DNA from: Trichosphaerium sp. ATCC 40318
Taxonomy: Eukaryota > Discosea > Flabellinia > Trichosidae
Direction of reading: 5' to 3'
Assembly (NCBI GenBank): GCA_038496445.1
Contig: JALMLS010000486.1
Location: 50,271-114,270 of the forward strand
DNA length: 64,000 bases
Shown: piece after piece, positions 1-12,000 of the stretch
Numbering within the stretch: position 1 is the first letter of the stretch
Layout: every line of letters begins with the position of its first letter
Made by a program: the position numbers and the translations under genes
Notes under the pieces: model-generated
Told to the model about the DNA's origin: nothing
The model's database searches: none
The model's input: only the letters and a program-made list of their open reading frames with translations

Positions 1-191
1 AGCATTAAAATGACTTATTGTTTTTTTGGTGAAACGAAATTTCGTTGTTTTTTGAATTTAAAACGCACAACGCTGCTTAAGATGGTTGTTGTATAGAATA
101 CCACAATATGTAGATCAGTTGGTACGCTACGAAGCCGTATTTGAGGGCATGTCAAGAAAATTAGCGTTTCAAAGACCTAAATCTCTTAAAC

Positions 192-2783
192 GTGCGTGTT
201 ATTGTTAAAAGAGGTGTTAATAGTTATATTAATGTACTGTTACGTTTAAAATTAATGACGTACAATATAGAAGCTATAAGTAAGGCTACTAAGCGTAAGC
301 CGTTAAACTACTGGTTTAAACGGTCAAATCAGAGGGCTTTATTCAATAAAATTGCAAGTGAGCTTGATGTTAAGGTATTAGACGACTGGTATAGATTCCA
401 CAAGAATGACGTTATCGCTCGTGGTGCTACGAACGTTCTAGAGAAGTACGATGGTTCTAATACCATAATTTTTTTTTTCTCTCACTTTGCATGCGCTCAA
501 TCTTCCTCTAAAGGTTTCACTATGGATCATTCGTTCTGGCAATGCAAACATTATATCCGAAGCACAACTGGGTAGGCAAAAACTTCAGGTACTTGACCCT
601 CTGGAAGAGGTCATTTTGTACTATTTAAAGAAGATTCCTTGAACTCAATTTTTTTTTTAGAAGTGCACCACAACGATACTGGCAGAATAAGATTCACCAG
701 TACAGTGTTTTAAATGAAATAGCAGAAAATCTTACAATAAAAGAACTTGATGATTGGTATAAAGTATCGACAGACAACTTCATTGCAGCGAAAGGATACG
801 GTTTACTCTCCATGCACGTGACTGTTTTTTTTTCAATGAACTTTTCGAAAAAAATAAAGAACTCTTACGCTCTAGGAGCTCAAGACGTTTTATACGTTTT
901 CTTTATTATTCAATCAATTGTATTTATTTGGTGTGTAGGTACAATAGTTCTATATCAAGTATTTTAGAATCACATTTTCCTCAACATCATTGGCAAATAT
1001 GGAAATTTAAAAAAGTACCTCAACATCATTGGGACAGTAAAGATAACCGTTATAAAACTATAAATGATATAGCTGAGAGGCTTGGGATAAAACATCTTGA
1101 CCAATGGCATAATTTTAACAACGCTGACATTGCCGAAGAAGGAGGGAATAAAATCACAACGAGGTAACCTCCTTTTCTTTTTATTCCGCCATTATAAAAT
1201 ACCGTTGTAGGTACATGACTTCTTTGATGGGATCTCTACAAGATCTTTTTCCTGAGTTTGAATGGGATGAGAAGCGGTTTAAAAGGTTCGTTGCTTACCG
1301 ATTTGTAGTATACCAAAGACTACTTTCTCTGAGCGTGTCATACATTGCAATTGAATTAGGATTGATGCATTGCATTTATCGTTGAAAATGCAAGACCATG
1401 ATACTGTTTTTTCTCTTTGTTTCCCTTCGTTCTTTTTCTCACATGTTATCGGATTTAGAGCTCAAGTCGTCAATCGTTTGATTAATCATCACGACATTGA
1501 TAACCAAAGGGCCAAGTTTGACTATATCGCTGAGACTCTCGGTGTTAAACATTTGGGTCAATGGCAAGAGATTTCATTTGAAGATATGAGGTCTATGGGT
1601 GCTTTACGTGTCCTTAAAAAATATAATGGATCTATTGAGAAGGCAGTAAAACGTATATATAGTGGTTTCAAGCATCCAAAGTGGTTTGGTTTTTGGCAAA
1701 AAGAGCAACAATTGAAGTTCCTTAAATTTGTTGCTGGAGCATTAAAAATCAATAATTCTGAGTCTTGGTTAGATCATTCATGTATTGACTTTTATGCCTT
1801 CTTACTTCGTTTTAGGTACCGTGTTTCAGCACCACAGATATCAGCCTTGGGTGGTATATCTTTCTTACAGTACTTCCCAAACGCCTTGAAGCTTATTGAC
1901 CCAAAATTTCCATGGGATTTTAAGAAGTTTGGTACTTCATCAAAGAAGCATCAACTGTAAGTGTTTTTTTTATTTCACGTTTTTTAATTACCACGTGCCC
2001 ATTGTGACCCTTGTTTTCTACCAAAAAACGTAGATTGCACTTGTTTGCGATTATTTGAGACTCATCTGTAAAGCGGTTGTTGACATTCTGATGCTTGCCA
2101 CTTTGTTTTTTTTGTTTATTCAATTTAGTCAGATGAAAAACTTTGTAGCTTCTCTCTTCCCTGATATTTCTGTTGAAGAAGAGCATTATATAGGTACAAA
2201 GGATTCAACGGGCACTATTCTTACAGTGGATGTCTTTGTACCTAAACACAATATCGCCTTTGAGTATCAAGGTAACAATTTTGTTTTTTCTATTTAGTTA
2301 TTGCCTCGTTTAACTTCAAGAAACAGGGGAACACCACTTCCATGATAATCCGTTTCCACATGCTTTACCTGTTCTAGCTCACCACGTTAGTGATATTGAA
2401 AAGACACATGTGTGTAGTGAACAAGGTACAGAATTAGTAAAGGAAACGATTTTACATTCCGTTTTTTTTATGTACTTTGTGAGTTCTTGGAATTTTAAAG
2501 AAAGTCTAGGTATTACCTTGATTACAGTACCTTATTGGTGGCGTGGTGATATAGATACTCTAGCGGCTACCATTAATGATCGTGTCCCTCATTTGAACCT
2601 TGCTACAAGTCCTGAAGCTACTCCACTTTCTCAAGTACCTCCTACATCAGGCAAGCTTTTTTTTTATATTGTTTGCAAGAGTTATTCGTTTGTACTTACT
2701 TTATTGTAGAATCACTTGCAATCATGGCTCCTGTACAAACAATGTTTGCAAGTAACCTTTCAGTACCGAGACAGGCAGTGTAA
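192..2783 (+). CDS. Tandem-repeat protein with C-terminal PD-(D/E)XK nuclease-like domain
   Basis: At least four copies of a roughly 60-residue repeat are read, with a core such as LDDWYR, a G near the middle, and a YNGS-like tyrosine-glycine turn followed by a YPKHNW or FPQHHW motif. The C-terminal part has the pattern of a restriction-endonuclease fold: VDVFVPKHNIAFEYQGEHH (D, then E-x-Q), and later GITLITVPYWW. I know this architecture from uncharacterised proteins of algae and arbuscular fungi; its function is unknown. The frame is joined through introns at 589-660, 814-938 (GC-AG), 1164-1210, 2272-2326, 2426-2500 and 2651-2709 (GC-AG), with others around 455-515, 1360-1460 and 1960-2060. 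The 5' end is uncertain; an ATG at 149 could start an upstream exon. The stop TAA overlaps TAAATAAAA, a likely polyadenylation signal. Confidence 0.72.
814..938 (+). other. GC-AG intron beginning GCACGTG
   Basis: Reading the exon to 813 and resuming at 939 gives ..LLSM|YNSSISS.., which restores the repeat pattern of this protein. Using the GT three bases inside CACGTG instead runs into a stop two codons later. The intron starts GCACGTGAC and ends GTGTAG. Confidence 0.6.
2651..2709 (+). other. GC-AG intron (GCAAGC donor)
   Basis: The last intron of the repeat/nuclease gene starts GCAAGC and ends TTGTAG. Joining across it gives a clean frame (..TSG|ESLAIMAP..) ending at TAA 2781. No GT donor nearby keeps the frame open. 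Confidence 0.6.
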
Positions 2784-2974
2784 ATAAAACCTGAAAGACT
2801 GTTGAGCTAAAAAATTTACGAGGTTATTCTAAATCTTTTGTTTTTTGATGTTATAAACAATCCTTATTGACCAATCTTGAAAATAGTATTAAATGAAATC
2901 CAAAAACACGTGAGAATTCTACAGCACTTTTGTTATTCAACATCCTACGCAGTATATTTAATTATTAGAAGCAA

Positions 2975-4111
2975 ATGGACCCAAAAACAAACAGTGAGAC
3001 TTGTTTAAAGGATAGTAACGAGTTATCAAGTAATGTAGAGATATTAGACATTCCAACAGAGGTAATCGCCTATTTACTTGAGTTCCTGGCTATTTCTGAG
3101 CGGTTTACGGTTTCTCAAAGCTGTAAGCTTTTATCAGAGGTAATACACCATCACGTTGGATACGGAGTAATCAAAGTTCGATCGTCTCTTGATTGCTCCC
3201 TCCTCTGTGGAAGTCCGCTCTTAAAAAATACAGAAATATGGTTCAAGGAGTTCGCTGATGTACAAGACAAAGACTTGACATTTCTATCTGGTGCTAGGAA
3301 ATTATACTTCTACCATAATGAACGTATAACAGACTCAGGAATGAAGTCTATACACGGTGTATGTGACTTGATAATATCAGGTTGTCCAGGTATCACTGAC
3401 AGAGGAATAATACCACTAGTGAAGCAACTCAAGTCTATTTATTTGTATAACTCTGGTATAACAAATATGGGCATGAAAGCTCTTGCTGGAATTCCAGATA
3501 TTAGCTTTCCGTTTTCAGGAGTGACAGATGAAGTATTGCACGTGTTATCTGGAGTACATACAATCAATTTGTATCGTTGTAGGCTCATTACAGATGCAGG
3601 AGTTTCAAGCTTAGCTGGAGTTCATACAATAAATTTGAGTGACACGTGTATAACAGATGAAAGCCTTAAAGCGCTAGCTGGTGTTCATACAATACATCTT
3701 GCAGGTTGTAATGGTATCACTGGATCATGTATGGAGTATCTAGTAGGTGTTCATGAAATTGATCTATCCTGTTGCAAAAATATAAGCAAAGAATGTATGA
3801 AGCATCTAGCAGGTGTACATATTATCAATTTATCATGGACAAGAGCAACAGATGAATGGATTGCTCCTCTTTCTGGTGTTTATCAAATTAGTCTATCAGC
3901 ATGTGGTGGTATCACTGTATCATCTATGAAATATCTTTCGAGTATTCGTATCATTAGTATATTATATGTACATGTAACAGATAAGTGGCTTTATTCACTT
4001 CCCACGTGTGTAAAGAAAATAGACATTGGTGATGCTAAGTCTGTTTCGGAGAGATGCAGAAAAGATCTCAAAGCGAGAGGTGTTACAATAAAGGAATACA
4101 TAGATGACTGA
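2975..4111 (+). CDS. F-box-like leucine-rich repeat protein
   Basis: Intronless 378-residue protein. Residues about 22-55 (ILDIPTEVIAYLLEFL..) resemble an F-box. The rest is a run of about ten short leucine-rich repeats of 22-24 residues with the recurring core 'GVHTINLS..CITDESLKAL', like AMN1/FBXL and giant-virus or amoebal LRR proteins. The likely role is substrate recognition for an SCF ubiquitin ligase, inferred from the F-box only. The start ATG at 2975 follows an A-rich leader. It is one of two F-box/LRR genes in the window; the other is at 25789-27096 on the minus strand and is only distantly similar. Confidence 0.75.
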   Translation: MDPKTNSETCLKDSNELSSNVEILDIPTEVIAYLLEFLAISERFTVSQSCKLLSEVIHHHVGYGVIKVRSSLDCSLLCGSPLLKNTEIWFKEFADVQDKDLTFLSGARKLYFYHNERITDSGMKSIHGVCDLIISGCPGITDRGIIPLVKQLKSIYLYNSGITNMGMKALAGIPDISFPFSGVTDEVLHVLSGVHTINLYRCRLITDAGVSSLAGVHTINLSDTCITDESLKALAGVHTIHLAGCNGITGSCMEYLVGVHEIDLSCCKNISKECMKHLAGVHIINLSWTRATDEWIAPLSGVYQISLSACGGITVSSMKYLSSIRIISILYVHVTDKWLYSLPTCVKKIDIGDAKSVSERCRKDLKARGVTIKEYIDD

Positions 4112-5324
4112 ACATGAGGTATTTCAGGTATTTGAACAGAGATGACCAACCAACCAGACATCCATCAACAGACAACACCCAGTCTGCCCAGCGGAAACTA
4201 TGCCTTCTTTTTTTGTTTCAAAATCTTTATTTTCTTTACACTCGATCATTATGTAAATAAACCATTCACCCTTGCTTTGTGCTTGAGCTATCAGGGACAG
4301 ATATGTTCCTTTCCTTCAAGACTGTCTTTGTTGCTTATTGGGCAAATGACTTGTCTAGATATATTTATTCATCCCTCATGTCGTATAACTTAGCTAAGGT
4401 TATAAGACGAGTTGTTACAGGCACGTGGTATGGAGAATTCTGGTTTTATTAACTTTATTACATATACGACACATAAATCAAAATTCAATGTAAATGTAGC
4501 TTCGCTGCTTGTTACAACAAGTCTAACGAGTAATCTCATCTTATTCCATCATCTGGAAATTTCACAAAGTTTTAGCCACAATTTAATTCTTTGGAGGTTT
4601 ATTCACGTTAAATACCTCTTTTCTTCCCAATACTAATAGAGATGCATAGTAGATGTGCCCCAACATCCCCACCGTGGCATTCCCGGTATTATACTTCGAT
4701 GACGATTCAACTGAATACATCGGGATGCCAATGTAATTGTTTATACTTCGAACGACTGTCTCTGACACAATTACATTCATGCGTTGGGGAACCATACTTC
4801 GTTGCTCAGGCAACGAAGGAGCAAGTGCTTCTTCGTAATTTAGGCACTCTGTATGGTGCAAAAGCACCATCAGAGTCCATCATACCATGGGGCACGCTAC
4901 GCTACCACCTCTTTTTTTTTCCATTGTCTTTCTTGCTATTATGATAAATAACAAGGATATTAAAACATGGGTATGGTGGGTCACAATTACATTAGTAAAG
5001 TGTAGATGATATTGCCATGCGAGGGCAATAATGGACTTACAAAAAGGTAGCCTTGCAGATTTTTTTTCATGTTCTTTTTTATAAATACAGTTCCAAGAAA
5101 AACAGTTCTTCAAGAGCGCTAACTAGCTTGCTTGTTACTTCCTCAACTATAGTGTTTTCAATTGTAAGAGATTATAGAAGGTTATTGGTATTATTCAGTT
5201 CTACAAGCGTTTGGTACCACACCACAGGAAACTTCACAATTGTGTTTCAATTTTATTTGAAAGCACATGCTGACTTGTTCTCTTTACGATGTCAAAAAGG
5301 AGCATTTATTTATCAGCCAGTTAA
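4112..5324. other. Intergenic stretch, no supported gene
   Basis: Several open frames of 75-100 codons occur on both strands (for example minus 4583-4870), but none shows a recognisable motif or splices convincingly. The part at 4650-4902 is strongly self-complementary and is listed separately. An AATAAA-like TAAATAAA at about 4254 may serve the upstream F-box gene. Confidence 0.4.
4650..4902 (+). other. Strongly folded segment, candidate structured RNA or foldback element
   Basis: Nested and adjacent perfect or near-perfect stems lie side by side: GGCAT(T)CCCG..GTATT at about 4676-4692 pairs with 4713-4729; AATGTAATTGT at 4730-4740 pairs with 4767-4777; CTTCGTTGC at 4797-4805 pairs with 4810-4818 over a 4-base loop; CTCTG/ATGGTGC at 4847-4859 pairs with 4864-4875 over an AAAA loop. 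CCCCAAC (about 4658-4664) can pair with GTTGGGG (4783-4789), and GTGCCCC with GGGGCAC near 4890. The octamer ATACTTCG occurs three times. No known RNA family was recognised, and the transcribed strand is unknown. Confidence 0.4.
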
Positions 5325-7676
5325 TTAAACAAATGTTACTTTGTTATGCTTACGACATGCCATGATACTTGGTATAAGTAATGCAAAGAAGATAAACATC
5401 AAACCAAGTACGCCAGCAATAGTAGTCTGCAAAACAAAATATATTAGTTTTTTGAGAAAAAAACCCCATCTCTTCGATGGTCATTACTTTGTACGTACCC
5501 AATGTTTTGTTACATAAGACGTATAACCTTCTTCTTTATTGTGATTTGGATCATAACCGACGGCAATCAATTGAGCTAGCAAGTCGTCATGAACAAAAAT
5601 CCAAAGAAACATGGAATGTATTCAAATAATCTTTAAGTTGGGTTTCATTTCAACATACCTGAAGAGTCGCTAGCGACGATGATACAGTCTCCATAAACAC
5701 ACTTTGTAATACCAATACCAACAAATCTATGAGGCCATTTGATACGCTCTGGGTCTAAAGTAATCCGAAGAATTAATAATTTTTTGTAACTTATTCGAAA
5801 AGTATCATGCCTCTTGCTCCAGGACCCTCGTATTGGAGGAAAGGATGACGTTCCTTTGGGTATTCGTTCTCAATATCCAAATATTCTACTCTAAACCCAT
5901 CTGCAGGATTCCTATTCCATGAACCTCTGAATGACACAAAAGCACCTGAAAGCAAACAAATGAGAATACACTTTTTTTTCTTTTTGGGTCGTACCGCTTT
6001 TATAAAATTCAGGGAAAGATAGATCCGATTTAGATCCTGAGAAGATAATGTCCATTGGTGCTGTATGTGCAGGGAAGCTAAAAAGCGAGTTAGATTTAAA
6101 CTTACATAAAGTTGAAGTACTTGAAAGCAGGAGGTACGTTGTTTCCAGTGTTACGACACCAAGCATCACTAAATTATGATAAGAATAAATGTATGCGATT
6201 ATACTGATTGTATAATGCTCAAAAAGTTTCTTTAATCGACTACTGCATCACCAGAAATTCTCAATAAAAGAAGTGTATTTTTTTGAAATAACAATTGAGA
6301 GAAGTTTCACGTGCGTGTAAGGTGCTCCAAAGTCCGATTCAACCCATTGAGTACCAACAGGTGCCGACGTATATTGAATATCCAAAAGGTACTGAGACCA
6401 GCAATAAGGGTAACCATAGAACTTTCCAGGTTCGCCAAGAATGTTCACTTTAAAAAAAATCGAGTAAGTTGTTGATCAAATAATGTATTATTGAGTGTTC
6501 GTACCTTCCTCTGATGGATTGTCTTGATGAATATCACCTAAAATTCGCATTAGATTGGAACTATGTGATGACTTCTGATGAAGACAAGTGCTGGCATACC
6601 TCCTAGATCGGCGCGGTATAGGTTATCCATTCCGTTTTCAACACCCCAAATAACATCCCATGGTGTTTTTCTCAATGCAATTTCGTTTCTCAATCCATCG
6701 GCATATACGTAACCTTGTTCAAACAAAACAAAGTAAGTTATCATATCTTTTTACTTGTATCTTTTTGTACCTGAGTCCCAGGATACAGGGAATGTAGAGC
6801 TTAGTTCAAAACGGACAACACGTGATCTGATTGAAGTTGGGTCGATATTACCTGCTGATCCACAACTAGAAAGAAATCTTAGGCTCTTTCTTTTTCTTTT
6901 CCACTTGAACGTACCTGACATATATTCTATCATCGTTATCAAATTCCAAAGTCCTTGTATAGTGATTACCACGGCTAGGCATACCAGTAATGATTGTCTG
7001 AGCCTGACCAAGATCTTCTCTTTGACCTGTAATGTAACGCCAGCTATTTTTGTTTAATCATGTGACAAGATGTGCTTATTGTTGTCTTACCGATATACTG
7101 TAGTATCGGAAGATGCGTATAAGAATCCCTTATGTATGTTAATACCATGATTAATGGATGGGGCACCAGCAAGCTTCGCTTTGAGGCGTTGACCATTTTC
7201 TTCCCAAATAACAGTCACCTTAAAAGTCAATTAGCTTTTCCATTCCTATCGGTTACCAAGTAATGATAAGTATGCTTACTTCTTGTTTACCACGTTCTAC
7301 TACAAGTACATCACCATTATCTGCTACAACAAGTCCACGAGGAGAACTCAAACCTTAACTTTGTTTAGCAAAAAAAGTTTTTGATTTTTTGATTTTGAAG
7401 ATACGAATACGTTATTTCACGTGATCGCTTTTTTCTGGTTGATAGACAACAATGATTGTGTTATTAATGGTACCTTCTTCCCAAACAAATGGACAGAAAC
7501 CTTCCGGTACAGAAGCGTATGGTAGCTCTTTTTCAGAAGTAACGCATGCTAATAAGTGCGGTTAATTAAAACTGACTGTTATGGCCAAAACACACGTGAC
7601 ATTACTTTGGTATACCTGAACGTGTGCCAATTATGAAAGCGAATAATAATATAATACTTACAAAACCAAACCTCAT
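5325..7676 (-). CDS. Sorbosone/glucose dehydrogenase-like beta-propeller protein, membrane-anchored
   Basis: A multi-exon gene whose conserved blocks match the glucose/sorbosone dehydrogenase (PQQ-type beta-propeller) family: LSSPRGLVVADNGDVLVVE, NHGINIHKGFLYASS, GLRNEIALR, WGVENGMDNLYRADLGG, then DNPSEE, GKFYGYPYCW, APVGTQW, DAWCRNT, PAHTAPMDI and FRGSWNR. The N-terminus at 7676 (MRFGFVSIILLFAFIIGT) is a signal peptide. The C-terminus carries a hydrophobic helix (IAGVLGLMFIFFALLIPSIM) followed by basic residues, so a secreted domain tethered to the membrane is predicted. Introns are short and several start GTAC, GTAA or GTAT. The substrate is not known. The junction near 7410-7420, at a CACGTG, is unclear. 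Confidence 0.8.
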
Positions 7677-8009
7677 AGTTACGATGTGAAAAGGTTTCAG
7701 AAAAGTAAACTATAAGTCATTGTTAAGTTAGCTTAATTTCAACTCGCTGTGAAGGTAATACTCACGGCAATTTGGTAGTGGCATTTTTCGCCATAAACCA
7801 GAATAGACTGGACATATCAAGTAAAACTACAAGTTATATTGTGACAGCTCCAGTGAACTAAAAAAGGCGAGTTTTCTTACCACATAAATAAACCGGCCTC
7901 AACAAAGCAGCTATCAAATAAAGGAACATTAGATCTCTAAAAATACGGGTTTTATTTTCTTTTTTTCTCCCTTCTCTTTTCTACTCTCGCTACCAAAAAA
8001 AATTGATGT
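7677..8009. other. Intergenic stretch
   Basis: Non-coding leader of the dehydrogenase gene and 3' side of the next minus-strand gene. T-rich from about 7950 to 8000. No gene seen. Confidence 0.4.
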
Positions 8010-9370
8010 CTACCGGAATAGATCATCTATATCCCAGTTCTTAAACTCTAAAAACTCAAAGGATAAAACCTTTCTACCGCTAATACAGAACGCTGATGGG
8101 ACAGGCAAGTTCGTAGAAACAGTTGAAGCAGATGCGAGTTGTGCAAGAATAGCCTTGCTTTTCTCATCTTGTTCCCTTATCATGGCTTCTAGAGTGTCTA
8201 AGACATCCTCTGGTTCTAGTGTCTCATCTTTTTGGACACATGGTAGATTCATTACATCAGCGACTTCACGAGGAAGTACTGTAGGTTTTTCAAACCGAGG
8301 GAGGGGATCCTTCATGTTTAGAGCTACATCTGATGTCGACTTTACAGGTGCATCTAAAAGTTGCTTCCTCTTTTTCTTAAACGAAATACGCCTCTAAAAC
8401 AGGCGACAAGTTAGTGTAGTAAAAAAAAACCAAAAAATTTTCAATGAGTTTTTCTGAAATGCGAAAACGTGTTGTTCGACGTACAGGTGATGAAGATGCA
8501 GATCCAGAACGACGAGTCATATCACCCCTTGATTTTGACTTACGCATCTTACGCTGGTTCATTGGGTGACTAAAATTGTTACTCTTGCTTCTTGTGTGAC
8601 GACGAGATTTTTTCTTCTTTTTCTCTACTTTATATGGTTCTTTGAATGATGAACTCAAAAACCCTCTTGTAACAGGTAGACTCTTCCCTCTTGAGTCTTG
8701 AAGTTTCTCTTTAAGCCTCTTTATCCTCTTCATTATAACACGTGCGTTTACAACGCTCTGTGCTTCTTTTAACTTGAAAGTGACATGAACCATTTCACCA
8801 ACTAGAGTGACATGTATAACAGCAGGAAAAGAAAGGCTTGCAGGAAGAGGGTCTTCGCTGAATGTCAACGAAGATACATACTCTGCAAGTAACTCTAAAA
8901 GCCAACACATCAGTACGAGCAAAGAGGACAAAAATAAAAGGTTGTGATGAGGGTGAAGAAATAAAAAAAAACCAAACAAATGGTGTTTTTTCCAAAAACG
9001 TAAAGCAATGCGCACGTGGATGTCCCAAGGGTTTAAAAATCGCGTGCTCAACGCGTAAGTTTGTAGAATCAGGTGAGTCTACTGTGAGCATGCCTCCATC
9101 ACATGCAGTATCAAGGTTTATCTAGTTTAGCGTCAGGAAAGCGTGCAAGGGAGATATTAAACGTTTTTGACAAATTTTGGTGATTTTGCACAGCCGATAA
9201 ATGCGTACGTCGTAAAATGTAATGGACACGCCTCGCTCTAGTAGCCTGTCACCCGTTTTAAATTGTTTTATTGGTTTTGGTATGAGAGATGAGCGTCGTG
9301 ATCTACTCTTGTTTGATCTGCTACTAGATGAAGATTTTTGGGATCTGGAGTGCTTTCGTGAGCGGGACAT
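8010..9370 (-). CDS. Basic, serine/arginine-rich protein of unknown function
   Basis: Starts MSRSRKHSRSQKSSSSSRSN at 9370, an SR-like basic segment, followed by GDRLLERGVSITFYD. Later exons give a hydrophobic-alternating block (PLPASLSFPAVIHVTLVGEM, at about 8780-8860), a Lys/Arg-rich stretch (KKKKKSRRHTRSKS, and SPVRRTTRF), and an acidic C-terminus ending NWDIDDLFR. An intron at about 8395-8435 joins the basic block to the C-terminal exon. The middle part (about 8870-9180) is fragmentary and its exon borders are not settled. A nuclear, RNA- or chromatin-linked role is suggested only by composition. No family recognised. Confidence 0.5.
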
Positions 9371-10049
9371 CTAGTTGAAGTTGAAAGTTAGAATAAAAAT
9401 GCGGTACGAATAGGAAATCACTTCAAGAGAGTTTTATATACATAAAGGCGCGAGGTTAAGCAAGTTATATGATTTTCGTCTTTTACCGCGCAGGGGAAAA
9501 GTTAATGATAGTCTAAAACTTCACTAACCACCGTATTGGCCTCGTATTTAGTGCGTATAGTAAAAATTGTAAATTAGGGTACAACGCACCTTTGAATCTT
9601 TGACTACTCCGCTTAAAAATTGCCTAAAAGATGGCTTGCGTACGCTGTTGCCTGGTTTCCCGGTATACAACTCCGCTTAGTCCAGTTGAGTCAATTTAAA
9701 TTTGTTAGCCTGAGTTCCACCAAATTAAGGCTCACTGTATGGTCCAAACAATGTTTTAGCAATAACCATTACTGCTGCATCCCAAAAACGGAAACCACGC
9801 AATAAAGCTAATCATTGATTGTTTATTCTGCGCTAAAAAATACGTACAACTGCCTAAAGTTCATATAAGACGCAATATTTATTGTACTAAACGATGCAAC
9901 ATGTCACTACCCACGTTTTTAGGCACTCTTTACGCGTAGCACGTAAGATGTTTACTAGCAGGTCATTACATACTGAAACCGGTTTCATTCTCGTTCACTT
10001 AAAGTGGGTAGCATACAAGTCTTAAAAGTTATTCTACAATTGTTTGAAA
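9371..10049. other. Intergenic region between divergent genes
   Basis: Lies between the starts of the minus-strand SR-like gene and the plus-strand receptor gene, so it should hold both promoters. Only short open frames (such as 9620-9805) without recognisable content. No structured elements seen. Confidence 0.4.
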
Positions 10050-11551
10050 ATGAGGAACACGCTTCATGTACTCAATAGCATCACTAGTAATAGCACTGCT
10101 CCATCAAAACCTTATGTATCAGACGATAACTTATTTTACCTGTATACAGCATCTTCTAGCTTATCTCTTATAGCTAGCACCGTAATGGTAAGTGTAACAA
10201 CAAAAAAACAATCACGTGATATACAATGAACCCACATCAACAAAAACTAATATCTCTACCAGCTTATGAACATTATATTAAAAAGAAAGGTACAGACGCG
10301 ACCTCAGCGTCTTGTACTTCAAGTTTTCATAATAGACTATCTCATTGGATGTACAGACTTACTATCAGCCTATACGTACTGGCGCGAAGAAGACGGTACA
10401 AAAAAGAGACAACAAGAAAGTAATTCTTCTTATTTAAATTCTTTTTAGCTTTCTGCCACGTGCACGCTTACTTGGTGAATGCTAGTGAGCTTCTTCAACC
10501 TTTCATATCTGTGGTTATAGCCATAAACGTTTATTTCTTTTTGGTTAAGAAGAGGTACGCTTGGTACATACCTGTACCGGTCTTTTAAGGTGTTTTTGTA
10601 ACTGTGTCCCACAGTCGCACGTCCCGATTTTCAGAACTATGTTTCGCCTTAGCAATCATACTGTTGGCTTTGTTCTTGAGTGCTTTACCATTTTTTGGTA
10701 ATACGTATGGCAAGGATTATCCGTAAGTAGTTTACTGCTTTAACTTTGTTTTACCCACAAAGTACACTTTAGGTATTGTTGGATTAAACAGGATTCGGGC
10801 AACATTGGCATTGTGCACGTGATTTTTATTTCGCGGTGATGTAGCTCATATTGTTTTTGTTTAGTTGGGATTTGACAGCTTTCGTGATACCTCTCATTCT
10901 ATCTTTTCTTATAATTGTCTTTTTGAACTTGCATGGCGTGTGCCACTTGCACCTCCGTACAAAGGTACTAAAAAAATCCTTTTTGGAGTAGTAAACACTC
11001 TTGTCTTGAGCTGAAGAATTTTGGTTTTTTAGGAGATGAGGTCAATGCACCATGTACGACAAATGAAGTCTTTGGCTTTCTTTAGACTTGTGGGATACCC
11101 TTTCATTATGATGTTGGTTTGGACCGGTACACTAGTGAGATATATAGGATATGACATGAGGGATGTAACTCCTGTACGTTTTGTTACTGTTAAATCTATT
11201 CTAATCATGTTTTTTAAGCCTTCTGGTTTGCTTATTTACATCTTTTGTACACGTCCACTTGTTGGTTTTTTCGATGCCTTATTTTATAGTGTCAGCCAAC
11301 GGTTTGTTGTTCTCGGAGCTTGTTCTTGGTGTTGTACGCGTGTTTTCCCTTTTTTTTTTTGAAATGTTCTATTGTACAGTATAAGCGTTAACTCCTCTTT
11401 TTCTTTAGTCAATGAGCGAAAGCGTTCACGAAACAGCTCGTATTACGATGGTTTTTCAACTGGTGGGCGTTTAACCTTTACACAAGATGAAGATCCTTTG
11501 ATTAGTCCTACTGGCCAAGCTCAAGCTCACGCCAACAAAACGGTTAACTAA
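10050..11551 (+). CDS. Seven-transmembrane receptor, cAMP-receptor-like
   Basis: Joined exons give seven hydrophobic segments: LFYLYTASSSLSLIASTVMV; RLVLQVFIIDYLIGCTDLL; LLQPFISVVIAINVYFFLV; ELCFALAIILLALFLSALPF; LTAFVIPLILSFLIIVFLNL; LAFFRLVGYPFIMMLVW; and SILIMFFKPSGLLIYIF. A short basic third loop (LHLRTK/MRSMHHVRQMK) and a Ser-rich tail (NERKRSRNSSYYDG) follow the usual GPCR layout. The N-terminus has NSTAP/NSITS glycosylation-type sites. The closest family in my judgement is the Dictyostelium cAMP-receptor/Git3 class. Frame continuity needs introns including 10815-10864, a GC-AG intron starting GCACGTG. Exon borders near 11300-11405 are less certain. The ligand is unknown. Confidence 0.65.
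10815..10864 (+). other. GC-AG intron beginning GCACGTG
   Basis: A 50-base intron GCACGTGATT...TTTAG. Joining 10814 to 10865 continues the receptor frame into WDLTAFVIPLILS (transmembrane segment 5). The GT donor two bases upstream would shift out of the hydrophobic frame. Confidence 0.65.
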
Positions 11552-12000
11552 AAAAAATCAGAGAGTTTGCGTAGACTACACGTACGTAAACAGTTGCATC
11601 CAATTTTACTTTCTTCCTGATCTTCTTTTTTTCCGTTCTTCAATCTACAAAATTCATCTTTGTGCCAATACCAATTCTTATCTAGCATGTCTCGCTCTTT
11701 TTATGTACATAGCAGCCTTTTTGTACAAAAATTATGGCGCCATCTTGGATTACGCGTGTCTAACCTGCCAATACACGCGCCGGTCCATTGGGCAATCTAA
11801 ATAAATGTTAGAGGATGCGGGATTTGTGAATCCTTTAAGAATCTTTCTTTTTGCCTGTGACACTTGCACTAACAAGTGATCGCGATAAATCACATCTCAA
11901 ATCACTGAGGTTTGACACGCACTACAAAGTTATTTTTGCCTTTCTGATAATAGCTCGTTAAGTGCATTCTTGCTTACCGTGTCACTATCCTTTTAAGCGT
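11552..12000. other. Intergenic stretch
   Basis: No supported gene. Contains T-rich tracts after the receptor stop and the short leader before the KCTD gene start. Confidence 0.4.

Noticed and set aside
4642-4944. 100-codon plus-strand and 95-codon minus-strand frames
   Set aside because: They overlap the strongly folded segment, have no recognisable motif, and the stem structure explains the sequence better.
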